A stretch of 64,000 nt of DNA from JBCCXL01 sp039191605. GTDB taxonomy: Bacteria; Acidobacteriota; Thermoanaerobaculia; Multivoradales; JAHZIX01. The translations under genes were made by a program, and so were the position numbers. The stretch spans positions 496,001-560,000 of the forward strand of contig JBCCXL010000001.1 in the NCBI GenBank assembly GCA_039191605.1. The letters are read 5' to 3'. The notes beneath the pieces were generated by a model. That model made no database searches. It saw only the letters and a list, made by a program, of their open reading frames with translations, and was not told the origin of the DNA. This document shows, in pieces, positions 27,915 through 36,427 of this stretch (position 1 is the first letter of the stretch; each line of letters starts with the position of its first letter).

Positions 27915-29117
27915 ATGAGCCCTTGTCCTCGGCAATCTTCCTGTCAGCCCTTTTGGCAGTCCACGCCGCTCCTCTCATTGGCGGTCGCCCCGCAGCGCTG
28001 GCGCCACATCTTTCAACGGGAAACGGCGGTCACGAAGGCTCAGTCCGCCGAGGTTCCACCAGGATGCGCTGGTTCTCGAGCTCTTGCCGCCGCGATTCCA
28101 GCTCTCGGGCTGGGCGCCGGCCAGCCGGAAGAGGAGCAAAGCGAAGGAGCCGCCAATGTTCCGGAGGACCACCTTAAGGTCGAAGAGCTGATCGATGGCG
28201 ATCCGCTGGAGGTGGCCACCTGGGAGCGATTCATCGAACGGAGTATCGACGGCGCCATCGGCTTCTTGCCGGACCTTCTATACGCCATCGTTATCTTCGT
28301 CCTGTTCTTGGTCGTGGCTCGGGTCGCCGCCCGTATTCTTCGCCGGGTCTTAGATAGAACATCTTCCGACCCCGCACTTCAAAACATCCTCCTGGGCCTC
28401 ACCCGCTACACCCTATTGATCCTCGGCGCCATCATGGCGTTGAGTCAGCTCGGCTTCCAGGTGGGGTCGCTGCTAGCCAGTCTCGGTATCGCAGGTCTCG
28501 CCATTGGCCTGGCGGCGCAAGATACGTTGAGCAATCTCATCGCCGGATTTACGGTGCTTTGGGATCGGCCATTCCGCATTGGTGACAACGTCACGGTGGG
28601 CAATACCTTCGGTACGGTTCAGGAGATTGGCCTGAGATCGACTCGAATCCGAACGGTTCGCCACCTCGACGTCATCATTCCCAACAGCGACGTGATCAGC
28701 CAGGAGATCATCAACCACACTCTTCACCCCTCTCTCCGGCTCGATATTCCGGTGGGTATTGGCTACGGCGAAAGCGTGCAGCAGGCGCGCCGAGCCCTAC
28801 TTGCCGCGGTGGAAGACTACGCAGCGATCCACCAGGAGCCCTCTGCCCAAGTGGTTCTCGTAAACCTTGGCGCTTCTTCGGTAGACCTCGAGTTACGAGT
28901 CTGGCTGCAGGACCCTCATGATGAGCAACGAGTTCAGTGGGAGCTCAATGAGTTGGTCAAAGGTTGCATGGATGCTGCCGGTATCGAGATTCCCTTCCCC
29001 CAGCGAACTCTTCATCTGGGATCAGAGGCCCTGGAGAAGGATCTACGGGGCATCCTCGGAAGTGCGGGAAGCAGGAAACTGACAGACTCCGGACCGGCCG
29101 ATGCGATGGGAGCGTAG
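27915..29117 (+). CDS. Mechanosensitive channel, MscS family
   Basis: A 400-residue protein; the start has CGGAG seven bases before the ATG. The first 100 residues are poorly conserved and include a signal-like stretch and an acidic EEEQSEG segment. Then come TM helices and the MscS pore/beta region: LASLGIAGLAIGLAAQDTLSNLIAGF and PFRIGDNVTVGNTFGTVQEIGLRSTRIRT, followed by NSDVISQEIINHT. It is a tension-gated channel protecting against osmotic downshock. It sits divergently from the aldehyde dehydrogenase gene. Confidence 0.88.
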   Translation: MSPCPRQSSCQPFWQSTPLLSLAVAPQRWRHIFQRETAVTKAQSAEVPPGCAGSRALAAAIPALGLGAGQPEEEQSEGAANVPEDHLKVEELIDGDPLEVATWERFIERSIDGAIGFLPDLLYAIVIFVLFLVVARVAARILRRVLDRTSSDPALQNILLGLTRYTLLILGAIMALSQLGFQVGSLLASLGIAGLAIGLAAQDTLSNLIAGFTVLWDRPFRIGDNVTVGNTFGTVQEIGLRSTRIRTVRHLDVIIPNSDVISQEIINHTLHPSLRLDIPVGIGYGESVQQARRALLAAVEDYAAIHQEPSAQVVLVNLGASSVDLELRVWLQDPHDEQRVQWELNELVKGCMDAAGIEIPFPQRTLHLGSEALEKDLRGILGSAGSRKLTDSGPADAMGA

Positions 29118-29349
29118 CCTGAGAGTAGACACGCGGTCGATCCCAATTCGACACCTAGGGAGGAGGAGTCACGGCGAGAGGCCAGTAGTCCTGACTTCAC
29201 AGGTAACTAGCGGTGCAATTAGGGATCAAGAGGGCGAATGGTCGCCGGATTGCTCCGCGTTCCCCTCCCCTTCACGATACAATCGTCTCGTTGCGGATCC
29301 GTTCTAAGGCCGCACACGAAGAGTAGAAGGCATGTTGAGGAGAACCCCT

Positions 29350-29826
29350 ATGAAGCGCTTGTTATCCGCCACCGTTCTGAGCATGGGCATCGTCTTGGCC
29401 CCTTTTGCTCTGGCGCAGGACAATTCGTCCAATGCCCCGGTGGCCCCTTCCACTGCTACCTCCGCCGCCATTGACTTTGCCGCTATTCCGGCTGGCGACG
29501 TGGAGCGTGGTCGGTACATCGTTGAGCACGTCTCTCTCTGTGTTCAATGCCACACCCCTCGAGACCAGAATGGTGAGCTCGATAGAAGCCGGTGGCTTCA
29601 GGGCGCTCCGGTACCGATGGATGCACCGTATTGGACCGATGATTGGGCTTTTCGGGCCCCGGCTATCTATAGCTTTGTCGGCTATGACCGAGCGCAAGCA
29701 CTGGAGCTTCTGATCACCGGAATTGCCCGGGACGGCGAAGAAGCTCGGCTCCCCATGCCTCCCTTCCGAATGAATGAAGAGGATGCCGCTGCGGTCGTCG
29801 ATTTCCTGCTTTCTAGCCGAAAATAG
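29350..29826 (+). CDS. Small c-type cytochrome
   Basis: About 158 residues from ATG 29350, which has AGGAG upstream; a start at 29332 is less likely. A signal peptide ends near ALAQ (residues 1-24). A single heme motif CVQCH lies in SLCVQCHTPRDQNG, and MPMPPFRMNEEDAAAVVDFL supplies the Met ligand and terminal helix typical of class I c-type cytochromes. The role is electron transfer in the periplasm. A partner oxidoreductase is not adjacent. Confidence 0.85.
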   Translation: MKRLLSATVLSMGIVLAPFALAQDNSSNAPVAPSTATSAAIDFAAIPAGDVERGRYIVEHVSLCVQCHTPRDQNGELDRSRWLQGAPVPMDAPYWTDDWAFRAPAIYSFVGYDRAQALELLITGIARDGEEARLPMPPFRMNEEDAAAVVDFLLSSRK

Positions 29827-29884
29827 ACGCGGGTCAAACACCGAGGTTGAGTTTCTCCTGATCCTCCCAGAACCAGGAGCTCTA

Positions 29885-29913
29885 GGGCGTGATTCCTTCA
29901 AGGAATCGCGCCC
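29885..29913 (+). terminator. Hairpin terminator candidate after the cytochrome gene
   Basis: GGGCGTGATTCC, loop TTCA, AGGAATCGCGCCC: about 12 pairs including one G-T, followed by TTGGTGTATT. The T-run is weak. Confidence 0.45.
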
Positions 29914-30023
29914 TTGGTGTATTGGAAGGCGAAGATCACAAGCGACGATGCTGCCGCACTAGCAGCGGCAACCATGATCCCCCTGACGTCTTTGGCGATG
30001 GGTCGCTCGTTGGAAAGCTTGAG

Positions 30024-30473
30024 TCAACCGCGGGTGCGTCGGCGAATGACCCTCAGCCAGCGAAAATAACCCTGCACCATCTCCGCTACCGCCTCTTCTT
30101 CCTCTGGTTCGACCTGATCGTCTCCGAGGATGTAGCGCACATCGATGGTTGGATCCTCTAACGCTGAAGTCGCTGGAGGGTTCGGCAGCACTTCATCGCG
30201 ATACCTCATCTCCCGGGGTCTTTCGTTGACCACCTGTAAGGTATCGAAGAGATCCCCTAGGTCGACTTCCATCGCCGCCAGGATCTTCTCAAGAGTATCG
30301 ATGGTTGGGCGCTGCTTCCCCGTTTCATAGGCAGAGAGCATCGCTTTCGTGATGCCCGCAGCGTCCGCTACCTCATACTGCTTCTTCTTGCGCTTGTCCC
30401 GCAACCACCGCAGCGCTTTGCCCAAGCCAAAGAACGCGGGTGCAGATACCGGCGTAGAGGGAGGTCCAACCAT
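30024..30473 (-). CDS. XRE-family HTH regulator (paralogue 2)
   Basis: A 149-residue protein. Residues about 16-75 are an XRE domain (LGKALRWLRDKRKKKQYEVA, ITKAMLSAYETGKQRPTIDTL). The C-terminal half is acidic (DDQVEPEEEEAVAEM) and ends in a basic tail. It is 31 nt downstream of the next XRE gene on the same strand, so the two may be co-transcribed. Targets unknown. Confidence 0.78.
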   Translation of the reverse strand: MVGPPSTPVSAPAFFGLGKALRWLRDKRKKKQYEVADAAGITKAMLSAYETGKQRPTIDTLEKILAAMEVDLGDLFDTLQVVNERPREMRYRDEVLPNPPATSALEDPTIDVRYILGDDQVEPEEEEAVAEMVQGYFRWLRVIRRRTRG

Positions 30474-30504
30474 CGTCGCTTCCAGAGTTCAACAGAACGA
30501 GAAT

Positions 30505-30978
30505 CTACCGGCGCTCCTCAGCCTCCGACTGAAATGGGTCGAGGTTTCCCATCTGCATCACGGCCATCATGTTGTAAACCATGGAGGCTAGATGTCTTTC
30601 CGCATCCTGAGAAAGGGACGGCGTTTGCGCTAGTACCTCTGCAAGGCTGAACTTCGCTTCCTTGGCGTCTGGCTTTGGCCTTGTCTTCGCCCCGATCGCG
30701 AAGTCCTCCGAATGAATGGAGATACTCCAGTTCTGGCAATGCAGAGGAAAGGCTTCGCCATTGACTAGGCGGAGAGAGGCCTCGAGATCGATCAGGGTGC
30801 AGTTCATCGCCGTCAGGATCTTCCACAAAGATTCCAAGGACGGCTTCTCTTTACCCCGCTCATAGTTCGAGATCATGGAGGCAGTCACGCTAGCTGCGGT
30901 CGCAACCTCCTCCTGAGTCTTGCGATGCTTCTCCCGAAGCACCGCGAGAGCGCGGCCTAATTTCTCGATGGGTACCAT
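30505..30978 (-). CDS. XRE-family HTH regulator (paralogue 3)
   Basis: About 157 residues from ATG 30978. A frame 60 nt longer exists, but it would include the inverted repeat at the left of the operator candidate. The XRE domain is LGRALAVLREKHRKTQEEVA, VTASMISNYERGKEKPSLESL. A mixed helical C-terminus follows. It is the first gene of a two-gene regulator unit with paralogue 2. The dyad upstream suggests self-regulation. Confidence 0.78.
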   Translation of the reverse strand: MVPIEKLGRALAVLREKHRKTQEEVATAASVTASMISNYERGKEKPSLESLWKILTAMNCTLIDLEASLRLVNGEAFPLHCQNWSISIHSEDFAIGAKTRPKPDAKEAKFSLAEVLAQTPSLSQDAERHLASMVYNMMAVMQMGNLDPFQSEAEERR

Positions 30979-31025
30979 GTGCGCGAATGTATCTCTGTTG
31001 CACCCTTCACGCAAGGCTAAGTCAT

Positions 31026-31047
31026 TTGTTTCCAACAACTTGGGAAC
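31026..31047. promoter_or_regulatory. Overlapping dyads upstream of the XRE pair, candidate operator
   Basis: TTGTTTCCAACAA (31026-31038) is a perfect 5-3-5 inverted repeat, and GTTTCCAACAACTTGGGAAC (31028-31047) forms a longer imperfect one. It is about 50 nt before the paralogue 3 start. HTH proteins often bind such dyads; this is an inference. Confidence 0.35.
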
Positions 31048-31546
31048 AGCACAAATTACCTATTAGGGCAAGAAATTCATTGAGCACAGCATTTTTCGAG
31101 TCGATCCACAGACCCTATAAAGGAAAATAGATACCAGCTCCAACAACTCTCTCCCTCTGTCAGGCGAAATAGCGGAGGTGGTCTACTTCGCTAGATTTTC
31201 TTCGTCCTCAGAGGATCGACGTGAAGCTGGTTTTCGGCCCCCGACCTGTCGCGATTGACGCCGTGAGAGTTTCCCCTTGCTCAATGATGCTTGGCGTAAG
31301 AATGGCCGAGGTGGGTGTTTCGCTAGAAGCTAGAAGCTAGAAGCTAGAAGAGAGAGGTCGACACCTCGCGGCAGGAGCGCTCTTAGAAATGGAGCCTGGA
31401 AAGGAGACGGGGCCGACGCACGCTAGCGACAACCCTATTGCCCATTGATCGAGTTGGCGAACCGGCACGCCAAACCGTAACCATGACAGCTCTTCCAACT
31501 CCGTACCAAAGAGAGAAGCCCTTACCCAATGACTCAAAAGGAGCGC
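31048..31546. other. Gap between XRE pair and bactofilin gene
   Basis: About 500 bp without a convincing gene; a small minus-strand frame (31337-31537) has no signal. It contains the 7-bp tandem repeat listed separately. No terminator for the bactofilin gene is seen. Confidence 0.4.
31322..31350. repeat. Four copies of a 7-bp repeat GCTAGAA
   Basis: GCTAGAA repeated four times, followed by G. It lies in the gap, outside any supported coding region. Length variation between strains would be likely. Confidence 0.75.
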
Positions 31547-31963
31547 TTATCTCTCTTTGGCAAAAGCCTTGACCACGCGATCGCTACCATCGCCGGCTGA
31601 AGCTGTAGGCTTGGACGCGGCACCACTCATCGAGCAGCGACCTTCGAAAATAGCGCCGTCTTCGATAATCAAGGCCGGGGTTTCGAGGTCGGCAAAGACC
31701 TTTCCTCCAGGAGCGATCTGGACCTTACGCTGAGCGATAACTCGCCCTTCAACGCGGCCAGAGACATCCACCTGCCCCACTTCAAGGTCACCATCTACCC
31801 AACCGCCCTCACCAACGATCAGCGTACCGTTGGAGATCACCTTTCCTGTGACTTTTCCATTGATCCTAAAGGTGTTCTCGAATCGAAGAGTGCCTTCAAT
31901 GTGGCTACCTTCATCAAGAAACCCATTGAGGTCGCTTGTCGCTCCTTCGGACTTGAAGATCAT
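31547..31963 (-). CDS. Bactofilin
   Basis: A 138-residue protein with the bactofilin (DUF583) right-handed beta-helix: GTLRFENTFRINGKVTGKV, GTLIVGEGGWVDGDLEVG, GRVEGRVIAQRKVQIAPGG. It should polymerise into a nucleotide-free cytoskeletal scaffold. Its ATG overlaps the parB stop (ATGA), so the three genes parA-parB-bactofilin are one unit. In Myxococcus and others bactofilins help hold the ParABS machinery in place, which fits here. Confidence 0.9.
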   Translation of the reverse strand: MIFKSEGATSDLNGFLDEGSHIEGTLRFENTFRINGKVTGKVISNGTLIVGEGGWVDGDLEVGQVDVSGRVEGRVIAQRKVQIAPGGKVFADLETPALIIEDGAIFEGRCSMSGAASKPTASAGDGSDRVVKAFAKER

Positions 31964-32868
31964 GAGTCGCTTTCTCCTCGCGCCATAAGAAGGTCGTAGA
32001 TTCGGATAAGGTCCTCTTCGGCGGCGAATCGAATCGTCACCATACCTCCCGCTCCCTTTCGCTTGATCAACACCCTTGAATTGAGGCGCCGAGTCAGTTT
32101 CTCGGCGGCCGCTGCTGCATGCACTTCTAAAGGATCTGGCTCTTTGGGGGCTTTCTTCGGCTTGGTCGTTGCCGAAACGATCCGCTCGAGGTCGCGAGCG
32201 GAAAGGTTCTGCTCGATCGCCCGCCGTGCTAAATCCACTTGATCCTGCTTCGCCGGAAGCGCAAGGAGGGGCCTTGCTTGCCCCGCAGACAGCGCTCCCT
32301 CCCGAAGTAGGTCGAGAACTTCCGGTGCTAAGCGCAGGAGACGCATAGCATTGGTGACCGTCGTCCTCGCTTTCCCCACCCGATGAGCGATCTTCTCCTG
32401 GGAAAGCCCAAAGGATTCCTGCAGCATCTTGTAGGCCTCAGCCTCTTCTACCGCATTGAGATCAGTTCGCTGGACGTTCTCCACCAGAGCAAGCTCCAGC
32501 AGTTCTTGATCACCGCTGACTTCCCGAACTACTACCGGTACCCGCTTGAGCCCCGCTAGCTGAGACGCCCGCCAGCGGCGTTCCCCCGCGATGATGCTGA
32601 ATCCACCCTCTTGCTTTGGCGCAACGACAATCGGCTGCACGACTCCCTGCTCTCGAATCGACGCAGACAGCTCTTCTAGGTCGGTCTCGACAAAACGAGT
32701 CCTCGGCTGAAAGCGGTTCGGCGCCAGCTGATGGACATCGAGCTCCCTTGGCGTCGTAGTTTTGGAGCTTGGAGAAGACGGGGTTGCTTCGCTCGTCGAA
32801 GCTAATTCACTGCCGCCACCAAGCAGGGCGTCTAAACCACGGCCCAGACCTTTTCGTTTCGCACTCAT
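31960..32868 (-). CDS. parB: Chromosome-partitioning protein ParB
   Basis: A 302-residue ParB/Spo0J. The N-terminal motif GLGRGLDALLGG, the CTP-binding GERRWRASQLAGL and an HTH (GLSQEKIAHRVGKARTTVTNAMRLLRL) are visible, and a C-terminal dimerisation helix. It binds parS sites; two close matches to parS lie 2-3 kb away at 34.8 and 35.1 kb. Operonic with parA. Confidence 0.96.
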   Translation of the reverse strand: MSAKRKGLGRGLDALLGGGSELASTSEATPSSPSSKTTTPRELDVHQLAPNRFQPRTRFVETDLEELSASIREQGVVQPIVVAPKQEGGFSIIAGERRWRASQLAGLKRVPVVVREVSGDQELLELALVENVQRTDLNAVEEAEAYKMLQESFGLSQEKIAHRVGKARTTVTNAMRLLRLAPEVLDLLREGALSAGQARPLLALPAKQDQVDLARRAIEQNLSARDLERIVSATTKPKKAPKEPDPLEVHAAAAAEKLTRRLNSRVLIKRKGAGGMVTIRFAAEEDLIRIYDLLMARGESDS

Positions 32869-32907
32869 CTAAGATCTCCGATCCTTGGCTAAGCAAGAGG
32901 CCTCTAC

Positions 32908-33684
32908 TCAGGATACCTGCTCGCGCCCGACGAACTCCTGCGCTAGTTTTCGATAGGCGACGGATCCACTGCTCTTGATGTCGTGTTGTAGAACCGGCAA
33001 ACCATGACTTGGAGCTTCTGCGAGGCGCACATTTCTAGGAATGATGGTCTGGAAAACCTTGGCCTGGAAGTGGCGCCGCAGCTCTTCCGCTACATCTTTC
33101 GACAGATTGGTGCGATCGTCGTACATCGTGAGCAGAATACCCGTGATCTCTAGGGACGGATTCAAGCCAGCCCGTACTCGCTCGATCGTCGAGATCAAAG
33201 CGCTAACTCCCTCGAGAGCAAAATACTCGGCCTGGATTGGTACCAGCACCTCGGTCGCCGCGCAAAGCGCGTTGACCGTCAGCTGCCCCAAAGATGGAGG
33301 GCAATCCAAAAGGACAACATCGTAGTCTTTGGCGACGCTTCCGAGCGCCTCTTTGAGACGGTACTGGCGCCGCTCCTGATCGACCAACTCAACCTCGAGA
33401 CCTACGAGGTCATCGTTTGATGGCATGAGGTCGAGAAAAGGAAAACCCGTGTGCTGAATGATCTCAGCTGCCGGCACCAAGCCTGCCAGCGCATGATAAA
33501 GGTGTTGCTCTCCGGCATCTTGCCCAAGGCCCCGGGTTGCATTCCCTTGGGGATCACAATCCACGATGAGAGTCCTGCGCTCAAGAGCTCCTAGGGCGGC
33601 TCCCAGATTGATGGAAGTCGTCGTCTTTCCGACACCACCTTTTTGGTTTGCAATGGCGACGATTCGATCCCGCTTTGAGCTCAT
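32908..33684 (-). CDS. parA: Chromosome-partitioning ATPase ParA (Soj)
   Basis: A 258-residue deviant-Walker ATPase: KGGVGKTTTSINLGAALG, VDCDPQGNATRGLG, LLDCPPSLGQLTVNAL. It has no N-terminal HTH, so it is chromosomal ParA. Followed by parB after a 40-nt gap. It moves the ParB-parS complex along the nucleoid. Confidence 0.96.
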   Translation of the reverse strand: MSSKRDRIVAIANQKGGVGKTTTSINLGAALGALERRTLIVDCDPQGNATRGLGQDAGEQHLYHALAGLVPAAEIIQHTGFPFLDLMPSNDDLVGLEVELVDQERRQYRLKEALGSVAKDYDVVLLDCPPSLGQLTVNALCAATEVLVPIQAEYFALEGVSALISTIERVRAGLNPSLEITGILLTMYDDRTNLSKDVAEELRRHFQAKVFQTIIPRNVRLAEAPSHGLPVLQHDIKSSGSVAYRKLAQEFVGREQVS

Positions 33685-33953
33685 AGTGGGTTTTTGACCT
33701 CCAGAATTAGCCTAGAGAGAAAGCTTGCCTTAGATGAGGAGAGCGGTGACTCAGACAAAGCCACCGTGCCGCGGAGCGCGGAGGGGGCGAAGAGGCACCG
33801 GGAAGAGAGCAGCAGAAGTACTTTGCCGCGATGCACAGAGAACTTCCACACCTGATGAAGAGAATGCGGTCCTCAGGGCGCCTAGAGATTGGGGACGAGA
33901 GGGAGAGTGGTCGAGATGCGATGAAGGATGAGGTAGCTCGAGCAGGATTCTAG

Positions 33954-34760
33954 CTAACTCCTCCGGCGCCACTCTATGAGGTAACGATGGTCGCTACCGA
34001 GCAGAGGCAGCTGACGAGTAGGCTTCATTCCTGGGATCTCAGTCTCACCCTCGGTGCTCTGCCACACCCACCAGCGGCCCTTAGTTGAGGTGCGCTCAAC
34101 GAGGGCTGCATATACCTCAGAGGGTAGCCGGATTGCCCTGAAAGTCAGCAAGTCAAACCGCTTCGGCAGACGATCGCTTAGCGGAATCGAAACTCTAGCA
34201 TCGAGGCTTTGACAGGGCAACGAGGCTTGACGAGCGGCCTGCTGGAGGAAGGCCCACTTTCGATTTCGCGGTTCCACCCAGTAGGCCATCATCTCGCGAT
34301 GACGAAATTCGGGATGCAGCTTCGAAACGAGATCTGGGTCGTCATTCCAGGTGCGCAACAGGGCCAGCAATACGTAGGCTGGGAAGCCACCGCCACTACC
34401 AACATCCAGAATCTGAAGCGGCTCTTGGGAAGCTGTCGTTTCTACTTGGGCTTCCGCGAATGAACTTACCTCCTGGTTACCAACACCTTCGCCAGGCGTT
34501 ACCTTGGACACAGCTCCGGGTGCGCTTACCGACCAAAGCCATTGCAGAGCCTGCAGGGACTCTCCATAGTGGCGCTCGCAGACTTCCCCAACGGTTCCTG
34601 GGCCGATAAGGGAAACTGTTCGGTTCCAGCGGCGAAGCAAGACAAAATGCTGCCATAAGAGATCCAAGCATCCTTTAGGAAGGCTTCGATCGCGGGGCAG
34701 AGTAGCGGTCACCCGACGGCAAAAATCTTCGCGACTCAAAGAAGGGATATAGGCGCCCAT
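33954..34760 (-). CDS. rsmG: 16S rRNA G527 methyltransferase RsmG
   Basis: A 268-residue SAM-dependent enzyme with motif ILDVGSGGGFPAYVLLALL, a helix like NRKWAFLQQAARQ and FDLLTFRAI. It is about 50 residues longer than common forms, with an insertion before the SAM motif (about 80-115) and another around 135-155. It sits beside parA as gidB does in many bacteria, but mnmE is not between it and jag. A parS site lies 12 nt upstream of its start. Confidence 0.85.
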   Translation of the reverse strand: MGAYIPSLSREDFCRRVTATLPRDRSLPKGCLDLLWQHFVLLRRWNRTVSLIGPGTVGEVCERHYGESLQALQWLWSVSAPGAVSKVTPGEGVGNQEVSSFAEAQVETTASQEPLQILDVGSGGGFPAYVLLALLRTWNDDPDLVSKLHPEFRHREMMAYWVEPRNRKWAFLQQAARQASLPCQSLDARVSIPLSDRLPKRFDLLTFRAIRLPSEVYAALVERTSTKGRWWVWQSTEGETEIPGMKPTRQLPLLGSDHRYLIEWRRRS

Positions 34761-34771
34761 GACCGACGCAG

Positions 34772-34787
34772 TGTTTCACGTGGAACC
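34772..34787. promoter_or_regulatory. parS: parS site 1 (15 of 16 match)
   Basis: TGTTTCACGTGGAACC. Reverse complement GGTTCCACGTGAAACA matches the consensus TGTTCCACGTGAAACA except the first base. parB is encoded 1.9 kb away. Confidence 0.85.
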
Positions 34788-34912
34788 GGCGTCTGCCAAT
34801 TCCGACCGGGCTCTGGGACGGAACCCTTCGGGGAAAGTATCTTTCGATCCCCCATCAGTAAAACCCCAAAGCACGAGCCTCAAAAGACACGGTCTCTGAA
34901 GAAGCCCGGCCC

Positions 34913-35009
34913 TCCATCGGATACGGCCTTCCATCGGATACGGCCTTCCATCGGACACGGCCCTCTAAGGAGCTGCAAGGCCCTCCAAGGAGCTGCAAGG
35001 AGCTACAAG
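34913..35009. repeat. Two adjoining short tandem arrays between parS sites
   Basis: Three 17-bp units beginning TCCATCGGATACGGCCT (34913-34963; third slightly diverged), then two 20-bp units CCCTCYAAGGAGCTGCAAGG (34961-35000) and a partial copy. It is not CRISPR-like: there are no unique spacers. Confidence 0.8.
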
Positions 35010-35095
35010 CCGGCGTTTCCCCTGCCTGCTCAAAACCAGAATCTCTCCCCCCAGAGTCAATCACCCCAAACGGCACACGCCCTACTCCTGGTGAC
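35010..35095. other. Remainder of rsmG-jag gap
   Basis: Non-coding. Together with the parS sites, repeats and terminator it makes up the 484-bp gap between rsmG and jag. No gene, tRNA or other RNA is recognised. Confidence 0.4.
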
Positions 35096-35111
35096 TGTTC
35101 CACGGGAAACA
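35096..35111. promoter_or_regulatory. parS: parS site 2 (15 of 16 match)
   Basis: TGTTCCACGGGAAACA, differing from TGTTCCACGTGAAACA by one central T-to-G change. Confidence 0.8.
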
Positions 35112-35142
35112 TTCGTAGAGGCAAAACCGTCGAAATGACTGG

Positions 35143-35183
35143 ACAAAGAAAAAGGGCCTGCGATCTCTAGATCACAAGCCCTT
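35143..35183 (-). terminator. Strong intrinsic terminator of the rpmH-jag operon
   Basis: On the minus strand AAGGGCTTGTGATCT pairs with AGATCGCAGGCCCTT (two G-U pairs, very small loop) and is followed by TTTCTTTG. It lies 62 nt past the jag stop. Confidence 0.9.
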
Positions 35184-35244
35184 CCCTCTCGCCGGTGTGC
35201 GGATGTCCGCTTTAAGGCAGCCTACACCCGCAATTGCGCTGGCA

Positions 35245-36336
35245 TCACAAAGGCCAAATGGTCAGGCGCTTCCGGTACCCACGCCCCTCGCTCTCCGTCT
35301 CTACGTCGGAATGGTCAGCGAGCTCCATGTGAACAATTCTCCGCTCAGCGGGATTCAGCTCCCGCAGCGTCTTTTCTCGATCGTTCTCAACCACCCATGC
35401 AGCACTGTTGCGGGCGAGCTCTCGAAGCTCCTCCTCGCGATCCTTCCGATAGCCGTCGCAGTCGACCTGGCAGAAAACATCTTCTCCGTCGATGCCTCGG
35501 ATCAGCTGAGGCAGAAGATGCTCGAGAGAATAGAGAACGCTTCCCTCGTCACTGAGAACCAGGTCGCTATCCTCACCGGTCAACTCGACATGGAGAACAT
35601 CTTCTTCCCTCCACAGCTCCCACTCCAGATCGAGATCCGCGAGATCCAGCAGCCGAGCGAGGGCTTCCTCCTCGACCGATAGGCCTTCAATTCGACCGGG
35701 ACGCTGCTTGCCCTTCGAAGCCTTTGCACTCTCTTGATTCCTGCCACCACCCCGGCCACGACGCTGCCGGGGGCGACGGCTTCGACTCGGTGCATCTTCC
35801 GAATCATCGTCGCCCGTGGAGCGATCCTCTGCTTCTTCTCGTCCCTGACTTTCCTTGCGATCTTGCCGCCGTCGCTCCGGTCGGCCTCCCCGGCGACGGG
35901 GCTTGCGATCCTGGTCATCCTCTTCCTCGGAAGCTGCCGCCACGCGGACCTCGGCGGCTTCTTCCTGCACATGACCGGAACCTTCAGCAGCCTCTTCTAC
36001 AGCAGGACGGCGAGGGGCCTCAGCCTTCTTCTCGACTGCCTTTTCACCAACGGGCGCGGCGGGCTCTTCTTTCTTGCGTCCCGGGACGGGCTCACCGATG
36101 ACCGGCGCCAAGCCCTTGGGCCCATCATTAAAGAGCTCATCCCGCGGCTCGTCCAGCCGGGGCTGCTCTTGATCCACCTCGATAATGATCCGCTTCCGGA
36201 CCTTGAGAAAACCGCGCTTCTTCTCCACCGGCTGGAAGTTGACCTCTCTGGGGTCTAATCCGTAGGCGGATGCGGCTGCCATAACCGCTTGTTGAATCGT
36301 ATTGCCAGAAAAAAACCGTCTTTTGTTTTCGCTCAT
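35245..36336 (-). CDS. jag: Jag/KhpB RNA-binding protein with long Arg/Glu insert
   Basis: About 363 residues from ATG 36336 (MSENKRRFF); a start 12 nt earlier is possible. Jag_N domain at about 5-55 (SGNTIQQAVMAAASAYGLDP, GFLKVRKRIIIEV), then a 160-residue low-complexity linker full of Glu, Arg and Pro, a KH domain (about 235-300) whose GxxG loop reads DEGS, and a C-terminal R3H domain with PAERRIVHMELA and ESEGRGYRKRL. It binds RNA and with YidC/rpmH is part of the conserved origin-proximal cluster. The linker is much longer than usual. Confidence 0.9.
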   Translation of the reverse strand: MSENKRRFFSGNTIQQAVMAAASAYGLDPREVNFQPVEKKRGFLKVRKRIIIEVDQEQPRLDEPRDELFNDGPKGLAPVIGEPVPGRKKEEPAAPVGEKAVEKKAEAPRRPAVEEAAEGSGHVQEEAAEVRVAAASEEEDDQDRKPRRRGGRPERRRQDRKESQGREEAEDRSTGDDDSEDAPSRSRRPRQRRGRGGGRNQESAKASKGKQRPGRIEGLSVEEEALARLLDLADLDLEWELWREEDVLHVELTGEDSDLVLSDEGSVLYSLEHLLPQLIRGIDGEDVFCQVDCDGYRKDREEELRELARNSAAWVVENDREKTLRELNPAERRIVHMELADHSDVETESEGRGYRKRLTIWPL

Positions 36337-36427
36337 ACTCTCTACCATCTCTTTCGAGGGTCAATCGGCGCCGTCGGATCTAGGCTGCCGCTGTATCTAT
36401 TTCCTCAATCCTTCGAACTCGAACTGC

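Noticed and set aside
31337..31537. 66-codon minus-strand frame before the bactofilin gene
   Set aside because: Composition and lack of a ribosome site suggest chance.
34913..35009. Possible CRISPR-like repeats
   Set aside because: Units are adjacent with no spacers and of two lengths; no cas genes in the window.
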